Below are positions 8,612 to 17,068 of a stretch of 57,767 nt of DNA, piece after piece. The translations under genes were made by a program, and so were the position numbers. Under the pieces are notes generated by a model, which saw nothing but the letters and a program-made list of their open reading frames with translations, was not told where the DNA came from and did not search any database. Origin of the DNA: Spirochaetia bacterium (lineage in GTDB: Bacteria; Spirochaetota; Spirochaetia; Treponematales; Breznakiellaceae); NCBI GenBank assembly GCA_026002025.1, contig BOAU01000004.1:1-57767 (forward strand), given 5' to 3'. Each line of letters opens with the position of its first letter. Within the stretch, counting starts at the first letter, position 1.

Positions 8612-8875
8612 ATGACAGACATTGAAATAAAGACCGGGATTACCGATGCGGAATGTGAACGCATGGACAAATACTATACCGAAAACACTTTTGAGCTGGG
8701 GCCGAACCTCTTAAAATTGGGCATAAAACCCGGAGAGGTCCGAAATATGCTGCTGTTAAGAAACATGGATCGGGATGTTGTAGACTATGTGCGCTCCCAG
8801 GCGGCGGCGGCTCACAAGAGCCAAACCGAAATAGTCAATGAAATAATCCATGAGAAGATCGCCGTTGGTATATAA
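8612..8875 (+). CDS. Antitoxin-like ribbon-helix-helix protein
   Basis: This 87-residue protein starts at ATG 8612 after GAGGAGG (8595-8601). Its C-terminal half, from about residue 48 (MDRDVVDYVRSQAAAAHKSQTEIVNEII), has the strand-helix-helix pattern of CopG-like ribbon-helix-helix proteins, while the N-terminal half would bind the toxin. The gene follows the toxin-like gene directly, the order expected for this family. It would neutralise the toxin and repress the pair. Since the toxin is frameshifted, the antitoxin may now be free-standing. Confidence 0.65.
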   Translation: MTDIEIKTGITDAECERMDKYYTENTFELGPNLLKLGIKPGEVRNMLLLRNMDRDVVDYVRSQAAAAHKSQTEIVNEIIHEKIAVGI

Positions 8876-8887
8876 GGGGACCTCAGG

Positions 8888-9063
8888 AGGTGCCAGGCAC
8901 CAAATTTGGTTTGTTCAAACCAGAAGAATATAACCACGAAGATCACAAAGTACACGAAGGAGCGAATCAAAGGTTCGAGGGGGAAAAGGGTGTTTTCTAA
9001 CTTTTCTTCCCTTTGTGTTCTTTGTGTCCCGGACCCCCTGGGGTCCTTGGTGGTTAAACTTAG
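8888..9063. repeat. Dispersed inverted repeat, copy B, with internal hairpins
   Basis: The stretch has two short hairpins (GGTGCC/GGCACC at 8889-8901 and GGTTTG/CAAACC at 8908-8921), then AACCACGAAGATCACAAAG facing CTTTGTGTTCTTTGTG and TGGTGGTTAAA. A frame of 87 codons crosses it, but it follows the repeat and has no ribosome site, so I do not call a gene. The rest of the 8876-9242 gap holds the promoter and palindromes of the symporter operon. Confidence 0.55.
9031..9046. repeat. 16-bp palindrome inserted in repeat copy B
   Basis: GGACCCC, CT, GGGGTCC is a perfect 7+2+7 palindrome. It interrupts the right arm: removing it joins TTTGTGTCCC to TTGGTGGTT, the usual arm pattern. Confidence 0.55.
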
Positions 9064-9130
9064 AATTCCTGCGCGGCAGGGTATAAATTACCTAAAAACA
9101 AAAAATAATACAAATTTTTTAAAATTTTCC

Positions 9131-9159
9131 TTGACACCCCCCAAAACCCATGCAACAAT
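9131..9159 (+). promoter_or_regulatory. Promoter of the ureide operon
   Basis: TTGACA (9131-9136) and AACAAT (9154-9159) are separated by 17 bases, about 85 bases before the symporter start. The palindrome CCGTCATGACGG (9177-9188) and a 7-bp hairpin AGTTTCC/GGAAACT (9201-9218) follow in the leader and are operator candidates. Confidence 0.55.
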
Positions 9160-9176
9160 GAACTATTAAAAAGTGG

Positions 9177-9188
9177 CCGTCATGACGG
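9177..9188. promoter_or_regulatory. Perfect 12-bp palindrome in the ureide operon leader
   Basis: CCGTCATGACGG reads the same on both strands. It lies just downstream of the expected transcription start and ahead of the hairpin at 9201-9218. It may bind the XRE-FadR regulator encoded at 13001, which is an inference from proximity. Confidence 0.35.
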
Positions 9189-9242
9189 ACTAATTTTAAT
9201 AGTTTCCATCGGGAAACTCAGTCTTTCGTTGAGGAGTACAAT

Positions 9243-10496
9243 ATGGCAGCGGAAAAAGCAAAAAAAGGGGTTTCCCTTACGACTTTGATCCTGATTGGGA
9301 CCGTGGGGGGTATCGTTTTTGGGTCATTGGTCGGTTCCTGGGCGGCAAATCTGAAATTTATCGGGGATATTTTCATCAGATTGATACAAATGTCGGTGGT
9401 TTTGCTGGTTATGACCTCGGTTGCCACGGCGGTGGGCAAAATGGACATCGGCGCGGGCAAAATGGGCTTCCATACCTTCAAATGGATCATCGTTTTCACC
9501 GTGGTTTCAGCCTTTTTGGGGTTGGCCCTGGGTAATATCATCAGACCTGGAGAGGGAATTGTGGTCGCCAACGCCGCGGACATCAAGCCCCCCGCCGCCA
9601 CGGGCTCTTTGCAGGAAACCCTGCTGGGCTTTGTGCCGGTCAATGTGATTGGTTCCATGGCCGCAGGTTCCATGGTTCCCTGCATCCTCTTTTCGATTTT
9701 CTTCGGCGTGGCAATGGGAGCCTATACCAGGACCTCGGGCAAAAAAGTTGTCCTTGAGGTGATGGAAGGGATCAACGGGATCATCATGAACATCATCAAG
9801 ATCGTGATGAACCTGGCGCCCATCGGAATTTTCTGTCTGCTGGCGAATGTTTCTGGCGCTACCGGTTTTAAGGTGGTGATCCCCATGGGCAAATTCCTGG
9901 GGGCGCTGCTCATAGGCGACCTGATCCAATTCGCGGTGTACGGCCCGATGGCCGGTGCGCTCTGCAAGGTGAATCCTTTCAAGATGCCGAAAAAATTCGC
10001 CAAGATGTCGATCATGGCCCTGACCACCACCTCCTCCGCGATTTGTCTTCCCACCAAAATGGAAGACGCGGTGACCAAGTTCGGCGTGAGCCGCCGGGTA
10101 GCGGACTTTACCGGCCCCATCACCATGTCCATGAACAGCAACGGCGCGGTGCAGTGTTATGTGCTTGCGATCCTGTTCATCAGCCAGGCAACCGGCGTTG
10201 TGCTTGGTCCCTATCAGCTTGGCATGGCGATTCTGCTTTCGATCCTGATGTGCATGGGAACCATCGTGGTACCAGGAGGCATGGTCGTTACCTACACCTT
10301 CCTCGCCACATCCCTTGGGCTGCCCCTGGAGAGCATCGCTATCCTCATCGGCATCGACTGGTTCTCCGGCATGTTCAGGACGATTATGAACGTGGACGTT
10401 GATGTGCTCATCGCCATGATGGTTTCCGACAAGATGGGTGAACTGGATCGTGACGTGTATAACGAAACTAAAACTGTTGAGTATACCCAGGCCTAA
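9243..10496 (+). CDS. Dicarboxylate/amino acid:cation symporter (DAACS family)
   Basis: This 417-residue integral membrane protein has about eight hydrophobic segments and the family hairpin motif TTSSAICLPT near residue 260, followed by GPITMSMNSNGA, the substrate and sodium site of the SDF/DAACS (GltPh-like) fold. It would import a carboxylated substrate with Na+ or H+. Because it leads an operon with an allantoate-type hydrolase and ureidoglycine aminohydrolase, a ureide or related carboxylate is a plausible cargo (inference). GAGGAG at 9231-9236 supports the start; a promoter lies at 9131. Confidence 0.85.
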   Translation: MAAEKAKKGVSLTTLILIGTVGGIVFGSLVGSWAANLKFIGDIFIRLIQMSVVLLVMTSVATAVGKMDIGAGKMGFHTFKWIIVFTVVSAFLGLALGNIIRPGEGIVVANAADIKPPAATGSLQETLLGFVPVNVIGSMAAGSMVPCILFSIFFGVAMGAYTRTSGKKVVLEVMEGINGIIMNIIKIVMNLAPIGIFCLLANVSGATGFKVVIPMGKFLGALLIGDLIQFAVYGPMAGALCKVNPFKMPKKFAKMSIMALTTTSSAICLPTKMEDAVTKFGVSRRVADFTGPITMSMNSNGAVQCYVLAILFISQATGVVLGPYQLGMAILLSILMCMGTIVVPGGMVVTYTFLATSLGLPLESIAILIGIDWFSGMFRTIMNVDVDVLIAMMVSDKMGELDRDVYNETKTVEYTQA

Positions 10497-10523
10497 GCCG
10501 GGATTATCCTGAGGAGGTTTATC

Positions 10524-11774
10524 ATGGATGTAGAGAAAATGTCCGGCTATTTGCAGAAAAATCTGGAAGCCTTACACCAATACACCGCCACTCCCGGCGC
10601 GGGGACAACCAGGCTGCCCTTTACCAAAGAGGCCCGCTCTGCGGTGAACCACATCAAAAGCATGATGGCGGAAGTAGGTCTCAAGGTGCGTGAAGACGAG
10701 GCGGGGAATATTATCGGCCTGCTGGAAGGCGCAGACCCGTCCCTGCCGGCCCTGGTCACCGGCTCCCATTTTGACACGGTCACCAACGGCGGCGATTTTG
10801 ACGGCCTTATGGGGATCACCTGCGGCATCGAAGTTGCCCGGCTCATCCGCGAAAAGGGTCTTAGGCTCAAACGCAACCTAATCGTCATCGGTTTTCACGA
10901 TGAAGAGGGAATGCGATTTGGTACCGGCTACTTTGGATCAAAATCGATCCTGGGCCAGGTGACCCAGGAGGACCTGCACCGCTACAAGGACAAGGACAAT
11001 GTTTCGATTTACGAGGCAATGAAGGAATACGGTCTGGTTCCCGAGGACCTGCCCAAAGCGGCCTGGGACCTGAAAACCATCAGGGCCTTCATCGAACTGC
11101 ACATCGAGCAGGGGCCGGTGCTGTTCCAGAGCGGCAAAGAGCTGGGGCTGGTGGAGTGCATCGTCGGTATTCAGCGGTACATTGTCACCGTGCGGGGCCG
11201 CTCAGACCATGCCGGTACCACGCCCATGGACATGCGTATAGACGCGGTGGAAGCGGCGGCCAAGGTTATCGCCAAAATCCCCGACTGGGCCCGGGAGAAG
11301 GGGGACGGCACCGTGGCGACCACGGGCTACGTCAAGGTTTTGCCCGGCGGCATGAACATCGTAGCGGAGGAAGTACAGTTTTCGGTGGACGTGCGTTCCC
11401 GTAACAACGCGAATATTCTGGACATCGCGGCTAAAATCCGCTCCGAACTTGACACGGTATGCGCCCGGAACGGTTCCACCTACCAGATGGACAGCAAGCT
11501 TACCATCACCCCGGTGAACCTGAGCGAGGGTATGCTGGCCAAACTGGAAAAAGCCGCGCGGGCGCGGGGCTACAGCTACCGGCTGATGGTTTCAGGCGCG
11601 GGGCACGATGCCCTGGCTATCGCTCAGGTGCTGGACACAGTGATGCTTTTCGCGCCCAGCAAGGACGGCCGCAGCCACTGTCCGGTGGAATGGACCGAAT
11701 ACCGGGACATTGCGAAGGCGGCGCTGGTACTTTATGATTTAATTCTGGATATGCAGGAAGGTACCCATGATTAA
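10524..11774 (+). CDS. allC: M20 Zn-dependent amidohydrolase, probably allantoate amidohydrolase
   Basis: This 416-residue metallopeptidase-fold enzyme shows H82 and D84 in GSHFDT, D93, E127-E128 in DEEG, H193 in ELHIEQGP, and H229 in GRSDHAGTTPMDMR, the metal and dimer-contact residues of the allantoate amidohydrolase / N-carbamoyl-L-amino-acid hydrolase group. Allantoate amidohydrolase makes ureidoglycine, ammonia and CO2. The ureidoglycine aminohydrolase two genes downstream favours the allantoate assignment; N-carbamoyl amino acid or ureidoglycolate hydrolysis remains possible. GAGGAGG at 10511-10517 precedes the ATG, and the 3' end overlaps the cupin gene by 8 bases. Confidence 0.78.
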   Translation: MDVEKMSGYLQKNLEALHQYTATPGAGTTRLPFTKEARSAVNHIKSMMAEVGLKVREDEAGNIIGLLEGADPSLPALVTGSHFDTVTNGGDFDGLMGITCGIEVARLIREKGLRLKRNLIVIGFHDEEGMRFGTGYFGSKSILGQVTQEDLHRYKDKDNVSIYEAMKEYGLVPEDLPKAAWDLKTIRAFIELHIEQGPVLFQSGKELGLVECIVGIQRYIVTVRGRSDHAGTTPMDMRIDAVEAAAKVIAKIPDWAREKGDGTVATTGYVKVLPGGMNIVAEEVQFSVDVRSRNNANILDIAAKIRSELDTVCARNGSTYQMDSKLTITPVNLSEGMLAKLEKAARARGYSYRLMVSGAGHDALAIAQVLDTVMLFAPSKDGRSHCPVEWTEYRDIAKAALVLYDLILDMQEGTHD

Positions 11775-12120
11775 GCGAAGTTCTGATCTGTCCGTTAAAC
11801 TGGAACCGAATTTGAAAGGCGGCAAAGGAACAATACGGATCGTCAACATTCTGGAAAACACCGAGCTCTACGGCAAAGGCAGGCTCTTTGGGGTGAGCAT
11901 CATCCCCGTGGGCGGCTCAATCGGCCAACATACCCATGAGGGTGATTTTGAGACCTACTATATCCTCAAGGGCAAGGCGCGGGTCAACGACAACGGCGCC
12001 ATCGCCGAGCTTGGTCCCGGCGACATGACCCAGTGCGTTGACGGGCACTTTCATTCCATTGAAAACATCGGTGATGTTGATCTGGAATATCTTGCGGTTA
12101 TTTTATACACAAGGAGTTAA
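11767..12120 (+). CDS. Small single-domain cupin protein
   Basis: This 117-residue protein is one cupin barrel. The first motif is IPVGGSIGQHTHEGDFETYYILKG (two His and a Glu at about residues 58-66) and the second, GPGDMTQCVDGHFHSIEN, supplies another His. The metal-ligand set suggests a functional metal site. It sits between allantoate amidohydrolase and ureidoglycine aminohydrolase, overlapping the former by 8 bases. It could be an accessory enzyme in ureide breakdown or a binding protein; no substrate can be assigned. Confidence 0.8.
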   Translation: MIKRSSDLSVKLEPNLKGGKGTIRIVNILENTELYGKGRLFGVSIIPVGGSIGQHTHEGDFETYYILKGKARVNDNGAIAELGPGDMTQCVDGHFHSIENIGDVDLEYLAVILYTRS

Positions 12121-12122
12121 TA

Positions 12123-12878
12123 ATGGGTTATCCCAAAGACGTGTTATCATCAAGGGCCGTGGTCAAGCACGGCAATTACGCGGTCATTCCGCCTGAGGGC
12201 AGGGTGAACAACGTGGTTCCCGGAATCGAAGGCTGCCGTTTGAGCATCATCGCTTCTCCCAAAATGGGGGCCAGCTTTGTGCAGTACATCATCGATGCTG
12301 AAAAAGAAGGCGCCGGCACAACGAAAATTTTTGGCGCGGAACAGGGCATCGAATCTTTTATCTATATTATTGAAGGACAGGCGAAGCTTAGCGCGGGCGG
12401 GCAAACATGGCAGGGCGAAGCGGGCGCGTATCTCTACTCGCCCACCGGTCTGGACTTCAAGCTCGCGGCCAAAACCAGGGCCTTGCTCTACAAGCAGCGT
12501 TACATTCCGGTGGAGGGCCAGGGGCCGAGGGTGGTGTACGGCAACGTGAACGACATCGCCTACCGGGAGTACGACAACATGGAGAATGTGTTCATCAAGG
12601 ACCTGCTCCCGGTTGAAATTGGTTTCGACATGAACATGCACATCCTTTCCTTTGCTCCGGGCGGATGCCATCCCTTTGTGGAAACCCACGTGCAGGAACA
12701 CGGCGCGTACATCCTGGAAGGGGAGGGCTGTTATCTGCTGGACAACGAATGGCAGATGATCAAACAGGAAGACTTTGTCTGGTTTGGTCCCTTTGTAACC
12801 CAGGCTGCCTACGGAGTAGGAAGGTCGAATTTCACCTACATCTACTCCAAAGACTGCCACCGGGATGTTGAGATATAG
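12123..12878 (+). CDS. allE: (S)-ureidoglycine aminohydrolase (bicupin)
   Basis: This 251-residue protein has two tandem cupin domains, as in AllE/YlbA. The second domain carries the signature PFVETHVQEHGAYILEG near residues 181-197, whose Glu, His and His bind manganese in this family. The enzyme releases ammonia from (S)-ureidoglycine and keeps ureidoglycolate in the S form. It follows the cupin gene after two bases and closes the ureide operon. Length and motif both match the family well. Confidence 0.88.
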   Translation: MGYPKDVLSSRAVVKHGNYAVIPPEGRVNNVVPGIEGCRLSIIASPKMGASFVQYIIDAEKEGAGTTKIFGAEQGIESFIYIIEGQAKLSAGGQTWQGEAGAYLYSPTGLDFKLAAKTRALLYKQRYIPVEGQGPRVVYGNVNDIAYREYDNMENVFIKDLLPVEIGFDMNMHILSFAPGGCHPFVETHVQEHGAYILEGEGCYLLDNEWQMIKQEDFVWFGPFVTQAAYGVGRSNFTYIYSKDCHRDVEI

Positions 12879-12888
12879 GTAATTCAAT

Positions 12889-12976
12889 TTTAACCACGGA
12901 CCACACTGACCACACGGACAAAAAAAGGACAGGAAAGAACGAGTCTGTGAGGGTCTGTGTGGTCTGTGGTTAATTC
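12889..12976. repeat. Dispersed inverted repeat, copy C
   Basis: TTTTAACCACGGACCACACTGACCACACGGAC on the left (from 12889) is mirrored by GTCTGTGAGGGTCTGTGTGGTCTGTGGTTAA on the right. It fills the gap between the ureide operon and the regulator; no promoter is obvious inside it. Confidence 0.6.
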
Positions 12977-13000
12977 TTAAAAGGACGTTGTGAAGGGATT

Positions 13001-13999
13001 ATGAATACGGAGCTGAAACACATTTCAGAGAATCTGCTTACACTGCGGAGAAGGCTGAAACTTTCGCAGCGGGATTTTATTCAGAACTATGTAAGCGATA
13101 CCGAAGGCGTCCCCCTGATCAGCGTTTCCACGTTTTCCAATATTGAAAACGGAAGTACCGTTGGCATTGAGGCCTTGGCTGAAAATGTGGCGCAAAAGCT
13201 CAATGCGGACAAGTCGGTATTCCTGCTGGACCCCGATGATTTTGCCAAAAATATCGAACTGTTTTTGGGTGAAACCCTGGAGGCCCAAAGGGACCGGATT
13301 ACGGTGTCCCGCAAGCTCAGCAGCAGCGAGGTTCTGGTGCAGGGTGTTTCCGATTTTCTTATGGAAGCGGTTATGCGCGGGGAGATGCGGCCCGGCTCAA
13401 AACTGCCCTCGGACCGGGAATTGAGCGCCCGTTTCAAGGTGGGCCGTACTACGTTACGCGAAGCCCTGCGGGTGCTGGGCAGCCTGGGGATCATTACGAT
13501 CCTGCCGGGACACGGAACCTATCTGGCGTCGAGTAACGCCGGGTTTCACAATTCCCTGTCATGGACGGTGCTGCTCAGCGACAACTCGGTGGACCACCTC
13601 ATTGTTGTACGTAACGAACTTGAGGCGGTTTCCGCACGGCTTGCGGCGCAGAACGCGGACAAGGTTTCCGTTGGGGAACTGGGCGGGATCTATCAAAAGA
13701 TGAAAGCAGCCTTTGACGAAGCGAACTTCAAAGATTTCCTGGATCTGGACCTCGACTTTCATCTTGCTATCGCCCGCTGTTCCCAAAATCCCATCATCCA
13801 TGATCTGCTGGCCACTTCCCGTAAAATGCTCAAGTTTATCAGCAAGAGCGGCATGGTGAATCTGGAAAACCTGCGGGATATCTATGACGAGCATGGCGAT
13901 ATCTATAACGCCATTGTGGACAAGGACAGTACGCGCTCGCAGGAAAAGATGGCATTTCATCTTGCCAAAGCCCGCACGCGGTATCATCTTGAAAAATAG
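13001..13999 (+). CDS. Transcriptional regulator: XRE-type HTH fused to GntR/FadR-type regulator
   Basis: This 332-residue protein has two DNA-binding regions. Residues about 7-68 (ENLLTLRRRLKLSQRDFIQ...ISVSTFSNIENGSTVGIEALAENVAQKL) look like a Cro/CI-type helix-turn-helix. Residues about 105-170 (LMEAVMRGEMRPGSKLPSDRELSARFKVGRTTLREALRVLGSLGIITILPGHGTYL) are a GntR winged helix, followed by an all-helical FCD ligand domain to the C terminus. FadR-type proteins normally begin at the winged helix, so the N-terminal fusion is unusual. It sits between the ureide operon and the glyoxylate-type operon and probably controls one or both in response to a small acid. Confidence 0.8.
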   Translation: MNTELKHISENLLTLRRRLKLSQRDFIQNYVSDTEGVPLISVSTFSNIENGSTVGIEALAENVAQKLNADKSVFLLDPDDFAKNIELFLGETLEAQRDRITVSRKLSSSEVLVQGVSDFLMEAVMRGEMRPGSKLPSDRELSARFKVGRTTLREALRVLGSLGIITILPGHGTYLASSNAGFHNSLSWTVLLSDNSVDHLIVVRNELEAVSARLAAQNADKVSVGELGGIYQKMKAAFDEANFKDFLDLDLDFHLAIARCSQNPIIHDLLATSRKMLKFISKSGMVNLENLRDIYDEHGDIYNAIVDKDSTRSQEKMAFHLAKARTRYHLEK

Positions 14000-14000
14000 C

Positions 14001-14029
14001 TTGACAGTATTTACTGTTGATGCTATAAT
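14001..14029 (+). promoter_or_regulatory. Consensus sigma-70 promoter with embedded operator
   Basis: TTGACA (14001-14006), a 17-base spacer and TATAAT (14024-14029) form a perfect promoter for the operon at 14065. The palindrome ACAGTA-TT-TACTGT (14004-14017) overlaps the -35 and spacer, a typical repressor position. A second symmetric site, TCTAAT-T-ATTAGA, lies at 14042-14054 near the ribosome site. Confidence 0.8.
14004..14017. promoter_or_regulatory. Operator-like palindrome overlapping the -35 element
   Basis: Six-base arms ACAGTA and TACTGT are exact complements around TT. A protein bound here would block RNA polymerase. The FadR-fusion protein whose gene ends just upstream is the likeliest binder. 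Confidence 0.5.
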
Positions 14030-14064
14030 TTGAAATATAATTCTAATTATTAGAGGAGAAGGCA

Positions 14065-15732
14065 ATGAAAGCAGCGGAAGCGATGATCAAAATTCTTGAG
14101 ATTGAAGGCATTGATACGGTGTACGGAATTCCCGGCGCAGGTATCAACGGATTCTACAAATACCTGGGGGAATCGAAAAAAATCAGGTCCTTTTGCCACC
14201 GGCATGAGGAAGCCTGTGTCCACGCCGCCGGCGGTCATTACCGGGCCAGCGGGAAAATGGCGGTTGCGGCCTGTACCTCCGGGCCGGGGGCCACAAACTT
14301 TGTTACCGGGGTGTATACCTGTAACATCGACAGCATACCGGTGATCGCCATCACCGGGCAGGCGGTACGGGCACAGTTGGGCAAAGACGCGTTCCAGTGC
14401 GTTGACATCGCGAAGATCTGCGAACCTGTGGCAAAAAAAACCTACCAGATCATTGACCCGGCGAAGGTGATTGAAACTTTTGCCGAAGCCTTTCGTGTTG
14501 CCCGTGAAGGAAAGCCCGGCGCGGTGGTGATCGATCTGCCCCTTGATATACAGAACGCCGAAATCGAGTTTGATCCCGCTTCCTACAAACCCCTCGCCTT
14601 TACCACCCCCGATCCCAAAGCGGCCGACATAGCGAAGGCCATCCAGATGATAAATGAGGCGAAGAATCCCCTGCTGCTTATGGGCGGCGGCGTGATACTG
14701 GCTGACGCGGCCAAAGAATGCGTCAAGCTGGCGGAAACCTTGAATATGCCGCTTATCACCACCTATATGGCCAAGGGCGGCATTCCGATAAACCATCCAC
14801 TCAACGCCGGTCACTGCGGTATTCAGGTGGGCCAGCCGATCGGCAATAAGGTTTTCCTTGACAGCGATCTGGTGCTGGGTATCGGCTGCCGCTTTACCGA
14901 CCGGCACACCGGCGCGTTAGACGTATACCGCAGCGGGCGCAAGTTCATTCACATCAACATCGAGCCCCATGAAATCGGCAAGATCTTCCCCGCTGATTTG
15001 GGCATTGTGGCGGACGCGAAAAAGGCGATCAACGCGCTGCTTGCGGAGGCCGGGAAAAACGGAAAAAAGAGCGCCCATCAGGACGCGGCGAATCTTCCGG
15101 CCCTACGCAAAGAGCTTGCCCGCAAGCTGGATTACGATGTAAAACCGATTAATCCCCACCGTGTATTCGGCGAGTTAAACAAATATTTTGGGGATAATGC
15201 TATTTTCACCACCGGCTGCGGCATCACCCAAATTTGGTCCGGCCAGCTCCAGGACATCGACAATCCCCGCCGCTATCTTCCTTCCGGGGGCGCCGGTACT
15301 CTGGGCTATGACATCCCCGCCGCATTCGGCGCAATGGCCGCCACCGGCAGACAGGCCGTCGCGGTAATGGGCGATTTTGGTTTTACCTTTCATGTGCAGG
15401 AACTTGCGGTGTGCGCCAAAAACAAGATCCCGGTCATCGTGGTGATCGTCAACAACGCGTACCTCGGCCTGATACGGCAGAACCAGAAATATGCCTATGG
15501 TTACGAGTGCGATGTGGCCATGCCGGAAAACCAGGGGATGATGGATTACGTGAAAGTGGCCGAAGGCTTTGCCTGCTACGGCGAGCGTGTTTTTGACGCG
15601 AAGGATATTCCCGCCGCCCTTGACCGGGCCAAGGCAAGCGGTAAACCCGCCATCATTGATATTGTCTGCGATCCTGTGGTGGACTGCTCAATGGGCAGCG
15701 CATTGAACAACTGCAAAGAATTTGTCTACTGA
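14065..15732 (+). CDS. gcl: Thiamine-diphosphate enzyme, glyoxylate-carboligase-like
   Basis: This 555-residue ThDP enzyme aligns by eye with E. coli glyoxylate carboligase through TSGPGATNFVTG, ITGQAVRAQL, FDPASYKPL, FTDRHTGALDVY, the ThDP-Mg motif GDFGFTF...NNAYLG, and MGSALNN near the end. Gcl joins two glyoxylates into tartronate semialdehyde and CO2. Glyoxylate would come from the adjacent ureide pathway. One difference stands out: E. coli Gcl has Val51 where other ThDP enzymes have a cofactor-activating Glu, and this protein has Glu at the matching place (RHEEA, E48). It may therefore be a related carboligase or acetolactate-synthase-like enzyme. GAGGAGAAGG precedes the ATG. Confidence 0.7.
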   Translation: MKAAEAMIKILEIEGIDTVYGIPGAGINGFYKYLGESKKIRSFCHRHEEACVHAAGGHYRASGKMAVAACTSGPGATNFVTGVYTCNIDSIPVIAITGQAVRAQLGKDAFQCVDIAKICEPVAKKTYQIIDPAKVIETFAEAFRVAREGKPGAVVIDLPLDIQNAEIEFDPASYKPLAFTTPDPKAADIAKAIQMINEAKNPLLLMGGGVILADAAKECVKLAETLNMPLITTYMAKGGIPINHPLNAGHCGIQVGQPIGNKVFLDSDLVLGIGCRFTDRHTGALDVYRSGRKFIHINIEPHEIGKIFPADLGIVADAKKAINALLAEAGKNGKKSAHQDAANLPALRKELARKLDYDVKPINPHRVFGELNKYFGDNAIFTTGCGITQIWSGQLQDIDNPRRYLPSGGAGTLGYDIPAAFGAMAATGRQAVAVMGDFGFTFHVQELAVCAKNKIPVIVVIVNNAYLGLIRQNQKYAYGYECDVAMPENQGMMDYVKVAEGFACYGERVFDAKDIPAALDRAKASGKPAIIDIVCDPVVDCSMGSALNNCKEFVY

Positions 15733-15750
15733 CAAAAGGAGAAAACTGAA

Positions 15751-17052
15751 ATGAACGAACTTTTTGACAAAGCAAAAAAACTGTTGAACGGCTGGAGGGG
15801 CGAGAGTTATGTGTTCGGCCGGGGTGTGCTGCCTCAACTTGGAAAACTGGCTGCCCAGTTCGGGAAAAATGCTTTGGTTGTTAGTAATACTACCTACATG
15901 AAACCCGTGGCGGATGCGGTGACCGCCGCGCTCAAGAGCGCCGGAGTCTCCCTTGCCGGCGGCCTTATCGTCCCCGATGCGGGCCCCAACGCCCCCCGTG
16001 CGGATGTGTACCGCATCGAGACCTACATACTCCACCACAAACCCGATGTGATCATCGCCGTGGGCGGCGGTTCTACCATTGACGCCTGTAAGGCCGCCAA
16101 CTTCCTCGCCACCCTGGGCGGCGCGGTAAGTCCCGAAATCGATCACTGGTTCGGCACCGGTATTGTCAGCGAGGCCTTGAAGAGCAGCGGGAAAAAACTC
16201 TATCCCCTTATCGCGGTGGAGACCTCGGCAAGTTCCGGGGCGCACCTCACCAAATATTCCAATATCACCGATCCGGTGGTGGGCCAGAAAAAACTGGTGG
16301 TGGACGACGCGATCATTCCCCAGTACGCGCTTTTTGATTACGACGTGACCGCCTCCATGCCCATCCCCGTCACCATTGACGGCGCCCTGGATTCCATCGC
16401 CCACTGCTTCGAGGTTTTCTCCGGGCTTCCGGCAAACGCGCCCAAAGAAAAATTCGATCTTGCCGCCGCCCTGACCGAAGCCGCGGTTGAGCTTACGGTT
16501 CAGTATGCCCCCCGGGTCATCAAGGACCCCAAAGACATGGAAGCCCGTGAAGCCATCGGCATGTCAACGGACCTGGGCGGTTACGCGATCATGGTGGGCG
16601 GCACCCACGGCCCCCACATGACCAGTTTTTCACTGGTGGACCTGACGGGCCACGGCACCGCCTGCGGCCTGATGAACCCCTACTACGCGGTGTTCTTCGC
16701 CCCGGCCATCGAAAAGCAGTTGAGAATTGCGGGTAACATTTTCAAGAAGTACAGTTACATCTCCGAAGATCTGGACAAACTTTCCGGCAGGGAACTGGGG
16801 CTTGCCTTTGCAAAAGGCATGGTCGCCTTCGGCAAGGCCATCGGCGCGCCCACGACCCTCAAGGACCTGCCCAAGTGGAACGACGGCTATGTGGACAAGA
16901 TCCTCACCGCGGCCAAGGACCCGCAGCTTGACATGAAGCTCAAGAACATGCCCGTGCCCCTTACCGCCGAAAAAGTGGACGAGTACATGGGGCCGATTAT
17001 CAGGGCCGCTGCAAGTGGGGACTTCTCCCTTATCAAGCAGATGGCTTCATAA
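15751..17052 (+). CDS. Iron-containing alcohol dehydrogenase
   Basis: This 433-residue protein has the group III alcohol dehydrogenase signature GGGSTIDACKA near residue 110 for NAD(P) binding and a metal-binding stretch with several His and Asp residues (DGALDSIAHCFEVF near 210 and GTHGPHMTSFSLVDLTGHGTACG near 282-305). It follows the Gcl-like gene after 18 bases. If the upstream enzyme makes tartronate semialdehyde, this protein could reduce it to glycerate, a step normally done by an unrelated reductase (GarR/GlxR); that link is inference. Other aldehyde or hydroxy-acid substrates are equally possible. Confidence 0.82.
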   Translation: MNELFDKAKKLLNGWRGESYVFGRGVLPQLGKLAAQFGKNALVVSNTTYMKPVADAVTAALKSAGVSLAGGLIVPDAGPNAPRADVYRIETYILHHKPDVIIAVGGGSTIDACKAANFLATLGGAVSPEIDHWFGTGIVSEALKSSGKKLYPLIAVETSASSGAHLTKYSNITDPVVGQKKLVVDDAIIPQYALFDYDVTASMPIPVTIDGALDSIAHCFEVFSGLPANAPKEKFDLAAALTEAAVELTVQYAPRVIKDPKDMEAREAIGMSTDLGGYAIMVGGTHGPHMTSFSLVDLTGHGTACGLMNPYYAVFFAPAIEKQLRIAGNIFKKYSYISEDLDKLSGRELGLAFAKGMVAFGKAIGAPTTLKDLPKWNDGYVDKILTAAKDPQLDMKLKNMPVPLTAEKVDEYMGPIIRAAASGDFSLIKQMAS

Positions 17053-17068
17053 AAAGGGGCCTAACCGG

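Noticed and set aside
8906..9169. 87-codon plus frame
   Set aside because: Runs through a dispersed inverted repeat and promoter, no ribosome site, repeat-derived residues.
12150..12887. Minus-strand frame of 245 codons
   Set aside because: Antisense to ureidoglycine aminohydrolase, which has clear cupin motifs.
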